A stretch of 64,000 nucleotides of DNA from Isoetes taiwanensis (taxonomy: Eukaryota; Streptophyta; Lycopodiopsida; Isoetales; Isoetaceae). The DNA lies in assembly GCA_021234155.1 (NCBI GenBank), contig JAJEKV010000017.1, positions 11,785,525-11,849,524 of the forward strand. The letters are read 5' to 3'. A program made the translations under genes and the position numbers. The notes beneath the pieces are model-generated. The model searched no databases and was not told where the DNA came from. It was given only the letters and a program-made list of their open reading frames with translations. The first letter of the stretch is position 1, and the number at the start of each line of letters is the position of its first letter. This document shows, piece after piece, positions 48,212 to 59,174 of this stretch.

Positions 48212-49246
48212 TTAGAGCATAAAAAGGGACAAACATATATGCTGGTCCCAGTACCTCTTCAAATGGATAGTATTGATGGGATTTGGAAGTGGCACTCCTG
48301 AAGTTAGTTCCTTCAGCCATTAAGAGTTGGTGCCTGCAGGTTTTCAAATTTACTAGCTGAGTCTTCCCTTTACTTATTCCATTTTAGAACTAGCTCTCCT
48401 GCCTTGAAAGTTCCTTGTATTTTATGAGCAGCTTTGAAAGCAGCTAAATCCTTGGCTTTTTTAAGCAAATTAGCATTCTCAGCCTCCATCCTGTATTCTT
48501 CTAAGTGCAAAAGGGTGTCCAATATTTCCTGCAAGGCATATTCAAAGGGTAAACATAGCTTGTGAGCTAACCTTAGAGATGGGAGCTCAAGTTCAACTGG
48601 AAGCACAGCTTCAATGCCATAAACTAAGTTGAAGGGTGTATGAGTGGTTGCTGCTTTAATAGTGACCCTATAAGCCCAAAGAGCATCCACCAATTTGAAG
48701 TGCCAATCTTTTGGTTATCATCCACTGTCTTCTGCAAAATACCTTTCAAAACTTTATTAGTAGCTTCTGCTTGACCATTACCTTGGGGGTAATAGGAAGA
48801 ACTCTTAGTATGTTTGATCTTAAGAATAGTCAACAAATTAGCAATAACTTCATTCACAAAGGGAGTACCTCTATCAGAGTGCAATTGTAAAGGGATACCA
48901 AACCGTGCACAGATATATTCATGTAAGAACTTTGCAGTTGTAATGGCATTGGTCATCTTAAAGGAATAGCTTCGCCCACTTAGTAAAATAATCAGTAGCT
49001 ACAATAGTATCTTTGATATTGTCCTACTTGAAGGAGGGTTAATGGGGCCAATATAATCCAATCCCCATATTTGAAAGGGTCTTGGAGAAATGATGGGATT
49101 CAATGCAGCTGGAAGGAGGATCCTTTTGCCAAATACCTGACACTTGTGACAAGACTTTATAGCAGTATAACAATCTTTAAAAACTGTAGGCCAATAATAT
49201 CATGACCTGAGAATTTTCTTGGCAGTAGTGTCTCCAGCAAAATGGC
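48212..49246 (-). pseudogene. Integrase of A2, distal part
   Basis: Integrase core and C-terminal segment, ending at a TAA at 48214-48212. Recognisable pieces include SDRGTPF, NGQAEATN, YGIEAVLPVELELPSLRL and LVLKWNK. Frames shift near 48370, 48690 and 48960-49050. It is cut at 49246 by C2 within the HHCC finger. Confidence 0.87.
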
Positions 49247-49926
49247 TGTTGACCGGGTTTTTGGCACCCGGTCAACATGGAAAAAGAGAAAAGAAAGAGA
49301 ACCATTGGAAGGGGGGTCGATTATAAAGCCCAAGTGTTGTAAAGGTCTAAGGCACCAAAAAATAAAAAAAAAGGACCTAGATCTAGTTGTTTAAATTTAA
49401 GGGCTTCTAAGATTTTTTAGTGGTTGAAGAGGGGTACATTATCTAAGGCTAAGATGAAGAGGCAAGATCAAAGGTGGAGATTAAAAAAGGCAAAAATTAA
49501 AGGTTGAGATAAAGAGGCAAGATCAAGGGTGGAGATGAAGGGGTCGAAATTAAAGGTTGAGATGAAGAGGCAAGATCAAAGGTGGAGATTAAGAGGCAAA
49601 AATTAAAGGTCAAGATGAAAAGTAATGTTTATAAAAGATTTCTGAGGAGCACGAGCTCCTCCTCTTGCCTTGCTCTAAGTTCTTGGGATGGTGGCAGCTC
49701 CTCCTTGAACTGGATCAAAGGCCCCTCCATGGTTCAGAGACATGGAGGGCCTCTTGTATTTGAAGTTTGTGCTTAAATGAAATTTCTTTGGGCCCAAAGT
49801 CATTTGTCATTCTTCTTCTCTTCAAATCTATTATTTCACACGGATTTCATATTGCAGCATCCAAGATGATCCTGATTTTTGCCTTTGAGGCCACTTGTTG
49901 GGGATTGGGGGAAAAATCCACCAACG
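49247..49926 (+). repeat. 5' LTR of C2
   Basis: Starts with a perfect 11-bp stem (TGTTGACCGGG, CCCGGTCAACA; 49247-49277). The expected end CCAACA|GAATGG reads CCAACGTAATGG, one of the CAG-centred differences. It includes the polypurine array and the TATAAAAG box. Confidence 0.9.
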
Positions 49927-49929
49927 TAA

Positions 49930-49949
49930 TGGAGGTCCCTACCGAGATC
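49930..49949 (+). other. Primer-binding site of C2 (tRNA-Gln)
   Basis: TGGAGGTCCCTACCGAGATC, with one extra C relative to C1. Confidence 0.75.
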
Positions 49950-51682
49950 CGATGTTTCCCGGATCATTTTGGTGCTTGCAAATTTATTTGGAGGCGATCA
50001 TTGTTTACAAATTTATTTGGAGCAGTCTTTGTTCATTTTGGGTTGCTTACAGAGTTACCCAGGATTCTATTATTTTTAAGAGGAGAGGCAGTGAATCTTA
50101 TGTACTTGGAAGACTGTTGATGATGAAGACTGTTGCAGGCTCTCCCTGTTCTTTCTCTCTGCTGAGATAATGCAAGGTTCTGCTTCAATATATTTAAGGA
50201 GAGTTCGTTATTGCCAGCTCTCCATGATTTATCTGAAGAAAATTGTTCTACTCCATTTTTATCCTGATCTCTGCACTGTTGGCTCTGCTCTTGCTAGCCG
50301 AAGAACTTGCTCTTGCTTCATAGTTTTTTCTAGTGCTCTCCAATCCGTGCCTTTATCACAAAATCCTACATATCTGTTACTCCATCTTTGTAACAAGCAC
50401 TTGCTTGCTAAACCTGTAACACACAGAAAAAAGAGATGAAGATTTGCCATAGCCATTCTCTTCTGCCGGATCCCTGCCAAGCCTCTGTTTTTTGTTCTAA
50501 ACCGCTGGACCTGCAGAAGAAAAAGATGGGAGGAAGTGGGAAGGAGGAAGAAGAGAAGCAAGAATCCACCATAACTGCCTCCCTGCCGCCATACTCGCTG
50601 CCATTCCGCCTGCCATAGCTATGCCGAATCTGCAGAAAGAGCAAAAAAAAAGAGAACAACAAGTGAAGAAAAATCTGCCATAGCCATTGCCATTGCTGCC
50701 ATTGTTGTCTCCAGATTTTGCCTCCTTGCTTGTGCTCCAGCGCCACCTACAGAAAGATGAGAAAGGAAGCATTTCTGCCGCCATTCTGAATCCAGTAGCC
50801 TGAGTTCGAGTTCGAAAACCTATTTCTGCCCTATTTTTGCCCTATAATTATTTCTGCAACCATGCTTTTCGACCATTGCAATTGCCCATTTATTGGCTCC
50901 ATTTCGACCATACCCTATTCGACCATTATCTATTCGCCATTTCCTCCTTTTAGCCTATTATTCTACCATTACCATTGCCCTTATTACCATGCATATATTT
51001 ATGATTGCACATTTTTTTGTTTGGGCGCCGCCCTCCTTTCTTTTACCATTTTTTCCAAAAAAATATATAGCCATCTTGCCCCAAGCATTACATGTGTCTT
51101 GCTACAAGCCCAAAATTACCATTGATTTTCTATTATCATGACACTCATTATATGGTGTTGGGGTACACCCTAAAACCTCCAAATTTCTATCATCATTCTA
51201 TGGTACACCCTAAATATTATTATTATTCTATGGTGTTGGAGTACACCCTAAAACCTCCAATTATCGATTAATCACCTATGGTACCTCATCCCGGCAGATT
51301 TCGGCCGTCCGGAATCTTCCGGGGCATGGTATTTGAGAGCCTTTTCCTCCCAAGTGGGGGTTTTTTCATCCCTTAGTTTCTCTTGTCTGCCACATTGTTT
51401 GTTTTGGTGTTGGGGTTTTGGCTTTTTTGCACGCTTCAGGTAGATAGGCCTCTCGCCTCCCGTGGAAAAATAAACTTCCTTCCTTCCTTCCTTCTATGGT
51501 GTTGGAGAACACCCTAAAACCTCCAAATTATTCTTATTATCATTTCGAGTTCGAAGTCTCGGATATCAAAACTTCGGTTGTGTTCCTTATTGAGTCTAAG
51601 GGACCAACTATTGTACTAAATATATGAAAAACTTTGAAGTAAGAGGGCCGAGGGGACCGGCCCATTTTTTGTTTGGGCGAGA
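49950..51682 (+). other. Internal region of C2, no coding capacity recognised
   Basis: Low-complexity sequence with no domain on either strand. Units beginning 'tggtgttgg' and ending 'ctaaaacctcc' recur at about 51153, 51230 and 51497. A 211-bp insertion lies at 51283-51493. The hairpin GGGCCG / CGGCCC with loop AGGGGAC is at 51645-51663, 19 nt before the LTR. Confidence 0.7.
51283..51493 (+). mobile_element. Probable 5'-truncated non-LTR (LINE) insertion in C2
   Basis: A 211-bp segment absent from C1 is flanked by CTATGGT on both sides (51276-51282, 51494-51500). Its 3' end has a GT-rich stretch, 'gcttcaggtagatagg', an AATAAA-type sequence and (TTCC)n, resembling plant LINE 3' ends. No RNA polymerase III promoter boxes are clear, so a SINE is less likely. 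Confidence 0.5.
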
Positions 51683-52362
51683 TGTTGACCGGGTTTTGGC
51701 ACCCTATGAACATGGAAAAAGAAAAGAAAGAGAACCATTGGAAGGGGGGTCGATTATAAAGCCCAAGTGTTGTAAAGGTCTAAGGCACCAAAAAAAAAAA
51801 AAAAAGGGGCCTAGATCTAGTTGTTTAAATTTAAGGGCTTCTAAGATTTTTTAGTGGTTGAAGAGGGGTACATTATCTAAGGCTAAGATGAAGAGGCAAG
51901 ATCAAAGGTGGAGATTAAAAAGGCAAAAAATAAAAGGTTGAGATAAAGAGGCAAGATCAAGGGTGGAGATGAAGGGGTCGAAATTAAAGGTTGAGATGAA
52001 GAGGCAAGATCAAAGGTGGAGATTAAGAGGCAAAAATTAAAGGTCAAGATGAAAAGTAATGTTTATAAAAGATTTCTCAGGAGCACGGGCTCCTCCTCTT
52101 GCCTTGCTCCAAGTTCTTGGGATGGTGGCAGCTCCTCCTTGAACTGGATCAAAGGCCCCTCCATGGTTCAGAGACATGGAGGGACCCTCTTGCATTTGAA
52201 GTTTGTGCTTAAATGAAATTTCTTTGGGCCCAAAGTCATTTGTCATTCTTCTTCTCTTCAAATCTATTATTTCACACTGATTTCATATTGCAGCATCCAA
52301 GATGATCCTGATTTTTGCCTTTGAGGCCACTTGTTGGGGATTGTGGGAAAAATCCGCCAACA
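51683..52362 (+). repeat. 3' LTR of C2
   Basis: 680 bp, ends CCGCCAACA directly before ATGGC. The second arm of the terminal palindrome has decayed (CCCTATGAACA). Confidence 0.9.
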
Positions 52363-52367
52363 ATGGC

Positions 52368-52940
52368 CTCCATATACTCCTTCATGCATTTCTTTAATGA
52401 TCAAAGCAGATTCTTCTTCACTGACACACCTCAGTAATAGTCCATCCCTGTTGACTTTACATAGAACATCATTCATCATTTTAAATTGCCTACATCTTTC
52501 TTTAAATCTCCTTTGCTGGCTCGAAGTCAGGCCTGAGGGCATCTCTTTGGATTGTAAAAAGTTCCTAATAGGTTGCTGCCAATCTTGTTGGACCTGCTTT
52601 TCATCATTTGCCTGCAAATAAGCTAAGGCATCCACAAAGTCAACAATCTCTACTGCATCTTCATGGTCAAAGAAAATATAAGGGCAAATAAAGACTAGGA
52701 CTTTTACCCGATGTAGTTCTTTAATGGAAATATCAAAGGTCTGTAACTTACAAGCCCATCTTTGTATTTTTGGTTTGGAAGTTAGCTTTACCAAATAACA
52801 ATCCCATTGGATTTTGTTTCATGTAAACTTGGACAGCACTTTTCAAGAGCATATGACCTTGTCTGTCAATGAGGAACATAAGAGCAAAAACACTCTTTTC
52901 CAATCTGTGTGTACCTTTCTTCAGTTGAGCTCCATTGTTT
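52368..52940 (-). pseudogene. Integrase N-terminus and end of degenerate RNase H, A2
   Basis: Reads from the post-RT RNase H end (PKIQRWACKLQ) through the linker to the integrase finger HEGVYGGH, where C2 interrupts it. Frames shift near 52800. It aligns to A1 at about 29700-30190. Confidence 0.87.
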
Positions 52941-53960
52941 GCTAGCAAAAGCTATGGTATGTTTGTCCCTGCGGAATAGCTAAACCTATAGCCTTCTTAG
53001 TGATGGTAATATAAACCTCGAATGGCATATCCAAATCAGGTTTCTTTAAAAGAGTAGCTTCACAAATGGACTTTATGAGAAAGTCAAAAGATTCTTGGCA
53101 ATTTGATGACCATGTGACAGGGATATATTTGCTATCAGATTTGGAGAACTTGCCTATTCTTGTCAATTTAGAAATAGGACTTATAATATGAGCAAAGTTA
53201 GGAATATACATTCTAAGAAAACTAGTCATGCCAATAAAACTTTTAACTTGCTTCAAATTCCTAGGGGTACCAGTTTTTGAGAGCTTCAACCTTTTCTTGT
53301 GCCACTTGTATACCATTATTGGACACTTCATGCCCCAAAAGTTGCCCTTTGGATGCAAAAAAAATGCATTTCTTTGGATTAAGGTTGACTCCAGAATCCC
53401 TGCACAAAGAGCATATTCTTGCAAGCAATTCCAGATGATCATTAGGATGAGATCCTAAACAAAGATCATCTAAGTAAACCCTAAATTCTTGAGGAGATAT
53501 AGGTCTAAAGATAATATCCATAGCCCTTTGGAATGTGGCAAGTGCATTCATTAATCCAAAAGGCATCCTTTTCATTGCATAAGTTCCCCAAGGGGTAATA
53601 AAAGAAGTCTTTGGCTGATCTTCCTCTTTAATGCTGATTTGGTTGAATCCTCGAAAATCCATCTAAGAATGAGTACACCTCTTTTACCTTTCTGAGATAT
53701 ACGATTTCTTCTAAAAAAGGCAAAGGGTAACAGTCCTTGATGATGGCTTTGTTGAGATCTCGACAATCAATGCAAGTTCTTAAGGCACCACTTTTTTTCT
53801 CTACAGGCACAATGCAAGATACCCATTCTGATTAATGATCTCAATGATAACACCTGCATCTAGCATTTTATCCAACTCATTTTTTATTAGTCCCATCAAT
53901 GAAGCATTAATTCTTCTCATTTTTTTGGAAAAACAGGTTTACAACCTTCTTTGATCTTAA
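52941..53960 (-). pseudogene. Reverse transcriptase and start of degenerate RNase H, A2
   Basis: RT in several frames: the YRDLNKA-equivalent (CRDLNKA, about 53765), TPWGT, MPFGL, YLDD (about 53470), NPKKCIFFASKG, the thumb, and the acid-less post-RT RNase H (YITITKKAIG, about 53010). Frames shift near 53290 and 53660-53800. Confidence 0.87.
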
Positions 53961-54700
53961 TTTCAAATTGGCATACCTCAGTTTTAATAACAAAGGAGCT
54001 CAGAGTAGTCCCAGTGCAAATACATCCTTTCTTTCTTCAAAAACATTTGTATGTTCTCCCTATTTTGATGCTCAATCAAATCTCCAACAAACAGTAGTTC
54101 TGTCTTACCATTTTTGTGATTGCAATCTCCTCGGTGTCCTTCTCCTCCTGATGAATTAATGGTTAAAATAGGACAGAGTGCTTTTACCTCACTAGCATCA
54201 AGATCATCTTCCTGAATAGCTCCCTCAGTTAAATGTGACATGAGAGTCTCCCTACATAAGGCATCAGCTTCCAAATTTTTCTCTTGGGGATATGAGTGAT
54301 CTCCCATGAAGCAAAACTCGAGAGTACCCCCATTGCTTGATTCTTTAAGAGCTCCATATCTGCATTCTTTGTTTGGTAGTCCCCCTAAACTTGTCTACAA
54401 ATTAGTTGTGAGTCACCATAGATGTGGATGTTAGCAATGTCACCATAGATGTGGATGTTAGCAATATCCATAGCTTTGGCCTCCTGAAGACCTCGCAATC
54501 AAAGCCTTATATTCTGCTACATTAGAAGTGACTTGGGGAAAGATTCTTCCTACCTTAGCTAAGAGTCCGTGAGAAGAATATTTCAAAATAGCAGCAGATG
54601 ATGCAACATTTAATTTTTAGAGATACCTCCATCAAACCATAAGAATCCCGATGGTCCTTGTTTGTTTGGGGGTGCACATTCCATAATAAGAGGAACCATT
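53961..54700 (-). pseudogene. RNase H upstream of RT, A2
   Basis: Holds EADALC (about 54265) and the GDSQL region (about 54410), then the upstream part near 54500-54640. A 27-bp direct duplication at 54412-54465 lies beside the second catalytic Asp. Several frameshifts are present. Confirms that the protease-RNase H-RT order is shared by both A copies. Confidence 0.8.
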
Positions 54701-55202
54701 TCATAATTCTTTGGTCTTGTGTTTTTATTCTCAGTAAGATCCCAAAGGTTCTTCAATTAACATTTCCTTAACAAAGTTTACCTTCTCTTTGGAGCCATAT
54801 GAGCCATCTTGGTTGTAGATTGTAGCAGTTTGAGAGCCATTGGAGATGGTGCATCTTCCTTGAGACCAGACTGGTCTAGCATCTACAAGTGGCAGCATCT
54901 CCTCCCTAAAAGTAAGTCATAGATGTCGATTCATCCCCTATATCTTGAAGCCACTACAATAAAGTTAGTAGCTACGCTTATGCCCTCGTGTTAATGTGCA
55001 CTTTAGTCACCACACCAACAGGGAGTAATCTTGGCATTATAAAAGGATCTTAGTAATATGGAAGCTTTCTTGTCCACCTCAAAACCACACTTCTTCATAA
55101 TATGATATGGCATGATGTTTAGGGGATCCCCATCAAGTAATACATTTGAGAAGGTATATCCTCCTAAAACAAATTGAACACGTGAATGCTCCAGGATCTT
55201 CT
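54701..55202 (-). pseudogene. Protease of A2
   Basis: Aspartic protease relic with LLDGDPLNIMP (about 55140-55110). The catalytic Asp is present but the usual GGS is shortened. The protease C-terminal part is frame-broken. Confidence 0.8.
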
Positions 55203-56726
55203 TCATTCCGTGGCTAAAACAAGGTTAGTGGCATCAGCAAAAACTACACAAGCATTTAATTTCTCACCACCACTTCGCTGGAGTACTCTTTTTCTATAGC
55301 TAGGTGCAATCTTTAGCAAGGTGAAGAGATCTACACTTACCTTGGAGTTTTTGAGCAAAACATCAACTTCATCAAGGTCTTGGTCTTTCTTACCATATTT
55401 TTTGTTGGGGGATGGAGCTATTACTTGAGTAGGTGATTCTACTACGTGTGGTGGAGGAAATGAAGGCCCAGCAAGTGGGATGTCTACTTGATTCAAAGAT
55501 GTACATTGGCTTCATTCATGCTCCCGGTTTGCACTACCATAACCTCTTGAGCTTTGGGAACTTCTCAGTAGCTTTGAATAAACCTTATAGAAGTACTTGG
55601 TTCAGCAAATCTCACAGAAGGTTTGGGTTCTGGTCTCTTTTCCTTTTCCCGCTTAGCAAAGTATTCTTTAACAGCACATTTGATATCAGTATGGCCAATT
55701 TCTTTACAAAAAGAACAAATAGGACATTCCTTTCCAAAGTGACCTTTTCTATTGCATTTGGGACACACTTGCCAATAGCAAATTTCTGCTGGATGTGCAT
55801 TCCTATTGCAATGAATACATTCAGGATAAGTTTTACCTGTTCCTGTAGCCTTGAGCTCAACCAGTTGTTTGGTTAATTACATAAAGCCTCGACTTTAGAT
55901 AGATCTACCCTAACTTCGCAACTTGAGAATCAGCTTCCTCCTCTTTAGATTTCTTCTTTTCCTTCTGTATGGCATAAACTGGAATGGAAGGATGATGGTC
56001 ATACTGTGCATCAGTGGCATCAGGATAGAAAGGATCATGGTTATGGTAGGGAACATGATGTTTGTCAGGCAAAGTAGAAAGCATCTGAGTAAGGTCAGTG
56101 GTTTTGGCAAAAACTTTGTATATAGAGTCAAAACCTTTAGCAGCTTGGATCTTGAGCAGCTTCCTTTGGATATCTGGTCTCCTTTCTAAACCATTGATGA
56201 AAGCAGTGACTAGAAAAAGGGTTGGAATTATGACTTGAGCTCTTTGGCACCTGCTCATGTATGTACTAAATCTTTCTTTGTACTGATTCACACTTTCCCC
56301 AGCATGTATAGAAAAACTTTGCAACTCATTAACCAAATCTTTTGGAGCAGCCAACTTACCAAACCTATCCAAGAACTTCTTGACAAGCTCATCCCATGAG
56401 GTGGTTCCCATTAGCTTTTCATAAGTTAATCAAGCACCAACCTCACTCTCTTCTTCGAAGCACTTTTCAAATTCTGAAAGCTTACACCCCTTTTTAAAAC
56501 CATAATCCCTGTAATAATCTTCAAATATTCTCAAAAAGTTGTTAGCACTCATACATGAATCAAAAGTAGGCAAGGGAACAGGGACATTCAATTCAAATTG
56601 ATATGGCAGGTTCTGAAGCAGGCTAGTTGAGAAACTTGAGGGCAATGGCCTTTCTCTGCAATGATCTGGTGCATCAATATCCTCTAATGGTTCTTGTTCT
56701 GCAGGAAATTTTTGTTTTGGAGCCAT
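55203..56726 (-). pseudogene. Gag of A2
   Basis: ATG at 56726-56724 lies about 20 bases after the primer site. The capsid-like domain (about 56500-56050) matches A1, followed by the Lys/Glu-rich linker and three CX2CX4HX4C knuckles (about 55850-55680). A stop in the region near 56430 and shifts near 55900 and 55500 break the frame. The position of the A1 codon-43 stop is a glutamine codon here. Confidence 0.88.
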
Positions 56727-56739
56727 GAGTTCTGAGATC

Positions 56740-56765
56740 CAGGAAGATCTCGGTAGAACCTTCAA
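56740..56765 (-). other. Primer-binding site of A2 (tRNA-Gln, one change)
   Basis: On the minus strand the LTR end is followed by TCTTGAAGGTTCTACCGAGA, matching the A1 site except for GGAGG to GAAGG. Confidence 0.7.
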
Positions 56766-56767
56766 GA

Positions 56768-56868
56768 TGTTGACCCTCAACCTGGCTAGAGAGTCAAACA
56801 CAAGAAGCCAACTTGAAATTATGTTCAAGTTGGGGTTAGAACCTCCAGATCACTTAAGGTGATCAGTC
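56768..56868 (-). repeat. Remnant of the A2 5' LTR
   Basis: About 100 bp matching the last 100 bp of the A2 3' LTR (45507-45607). It stops abruptly at about 56868 and is followed by 'tttttggcatttttggca' and family B LTR sequence. Confidence 0.88.
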
Positions 56869-59134
56869 TTTTTGGCATTTTTGGCATTTTTGATCTTGGC
56901 ATCTTTTGGCATTTTGATTCCCTTCCCCATTTACTCCACCATCCTAAATAACCATTGAACCTTGACTCCTTGCTCATATACCTCCCAAAGTCAAACTTGA
57001 CCTTGAAAGTTCTTTCTAGTCAAAATACACCTTCATGAAACAACCACTTGCTTCATCATCCACTAGTTCAAAAGTGACTTGACTTGGTCATAATTTTGCT
57101 CATGAACCCATGCAACTTGAGCAAAGTGAAAAGAAAGGTTGCAAAAATTCTAAGGGAAGTGCTCAAAGTTCAAATGTGCCCAAGGAGATGCATTAAAGTT
57201 GCTCCACAAAAATTTTTGGCTTCTAAATAAGCACTTGATATGCCATGTCACTCTACACCTCTCTTCACACGCCAAGTCATCATACCCATCACCATTCTAG
57301 CTATCTCATCTCAAACTCTCTCTTTCAAATCAAAATTCATATCAAAGCATTAAACTAGCATCATTGTTGCCACATCACCTTTGACACCTCATCACTCACA
57401 CACATCATCTCCACATCATTCAAAATTTTGACTAGAGAGAATTTTTAAATTCAAGTGGGCTGACACGCCATCATTCCCATTGGCCACGCCACACCACCTC
57501 GCCTTGTCATCACTTTCAAATGCCACTTCATCCATTCCTTAAGCTCATTTTTTGTCTAAATTCCAAAGAGCTCCATTGTGAAAAGAGATCCCGTAATATC
57601 ATAGGGTACAAAAAAAAGATTCCCCTAGAAAAAGAATTTTGAAAACAAGCTTTGTTTTGGGCATTATATGTGCTTCCTAGGGAATCATGCCATAGGGTTT
57701 AGGGGTTGCAAAAATTTCCTATCTACCCCCCCTTGTCCGATTTCTCTTTCCACCAATCCCCCATGCCGCGTGGAGCATCCGGGGCGTGGGGGGTGGAGGT
57801 ACCGGATCCCACGTGGACACTTTGACGCTATAATCGAAAATATTCAATTTTCTTATCCTTATATACCTTGGCCGCCAAAATCGATCGGGCCCTGTGGGAT
57901 ATTGAGCTTCGAACTACCAAAAACCTAAATCGGGAAACGCCAAGATCCGTTCAATCCGCCAAACAAACCATTAAATCACTACCTAAACCGCCAATGCCAT
58001 GAATGCTTAGTGCGAGCTAGAAGACAAGATTCGAGGGAAATAATGAAGATCTCAACGGAATGTAGCATTCTACAAAAGGGGCTTTTCTCGCACGTAAGAT
58101 TCTCGAGGGCTTGGAGGCAAATAAGGATTTTCTCGGCTTTGAAGAAGGACCGCTTGATGATCTTGAGCTTGATTCTGACCTCCTATGTTCACCTTTGATT
58201 CAGATTATTGACTTAATTCTCTGGATTTTTTTATGTGCACCTATTTGATCCTGTGCCCAAGACCCTGAGCTTGGGATATTACATTGTATCTTTTGAGTGA
58301 CTGATTGAATTGAAAATCCGACCTTTGCAGCAATTTGTTTGAGTTGCATTGTGATTCTTTTTCAAAAACAAACAATTGTTGGAGGCTAGGTGTCTAGCAC
58401 CTGTACAAACTATCAGCTACGCGTTGTCTGCCTATGTAGCAAGTCTTTAGAGAGTGCAGAAACCAAATTCCTGTCAAAACAAAAATGGCAATACCAACAC
58501 AGTACTTCCAGATCATGAGTTATTGCATAACAAGCATGGAGCATGGGAAAGCAATTGTTTGAGTGTCAATCCTGCCAAACTAAATGTGTGAAACTAGGCA
58601 ATGCTAGACACGCGTGCAGTTCACCTTTAGAAAATATTTTCTTTCAAGATCTTTCTCTACTCACAATCTTAGGCAAAAGATTATCAAAAGCAAAAATTAG
58701 GTCCCTCTCTCACAAAGAGAAAGATTGGCCCCCGTGTGCGTGACAAATCTGAGAAGAATAGAGCTGGAAACTCCAAAAATTCATTGCCAATATCGAAGTT
58801 TCAAACTTCACTCTGCCGGGGATATTGACCAAAAATTCACCGGGTCGATGATCCGATCTTGGCCTATCTAACCTATTCTCGACCTCATTTGAGTTTTTTG
58901 CAGTCTGTTAGTATCAAGTGTTGAGCATCTTGAGGAGAGATACCCATGCCCATAGCTTCATAGATCACATTCTGCAAGTTATTTTGTGGAGCAGACTTTT
59001 TTGTCTTCAGGGAAACACACTCCTAGTGAACTTCAGACATTTTTTCTGGAATCTTTGCACGTGAGTGGTTGCCTTAAGCAACCCGAGGTTCTAAACCACC
59101 GAGGTTGAAGGTTTTGCCAGGAACACCTTCAACA
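56869..59134 (+). repeat. 5' LTR of B3 (truncated)
   Basis: Matches B2 from about 34596 to 36880. It lacks the palindromic start. ACGT-core sites, TATA-like box and U5 hairpins are retained. It shares derived variants with the B2 5' LTR and not the B2 3' LTR. Confidence 0.9.
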
Positions 59135-59137
59135 TTT

Positions 59138-59156
59138 TGGAGGTTCTACCGAGATA
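59138..59156 (+). other. Primer-binding site of B3 (tRNA-Gln)
   Basis: TGGAGGTTCTACCGAGATA, three bases after the LTR. Confidence 0.8.
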
Positions 59157-59174
59157 ATCTTTCCGAATCAACTC

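Larger units (their letters stand above)
49247..52362 (+). mobile_element. Element C2, non-autonomous LTR retrotransposon (family C)
   Basis: LTRs of 680 bp (49247-49926, 51683-52362) with target duplication ATGGC (49242-49246, 52363-52367), inserted between the His pair and the Cys pair of the A2 integrase finger. The internal region of about 1.76 kb has no retrotransposon protein. It shares the primer site and pre-LTR hairpin with C1 and family A. Confidence 0.93.
45507..56868 (-). mobile_element. Element A2, Ty3/gypsy (family A), with nested C2 and a truncated 5' LTR
   Basis: Minus-strand family A element: 3' LTR at 45507-47433, tail, integrase to gag from 48212 to 56726, primer site and about 100 bp of the 5' LTR (56768-56868). 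The rest of the 5' LTR is replaced by B3, so no target duplication can be checked. C2 is inserted in the integrase. Many frameshifts make it a relic, though it keeps glutamine codons where A1 has stops. Confidence 0.9.
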
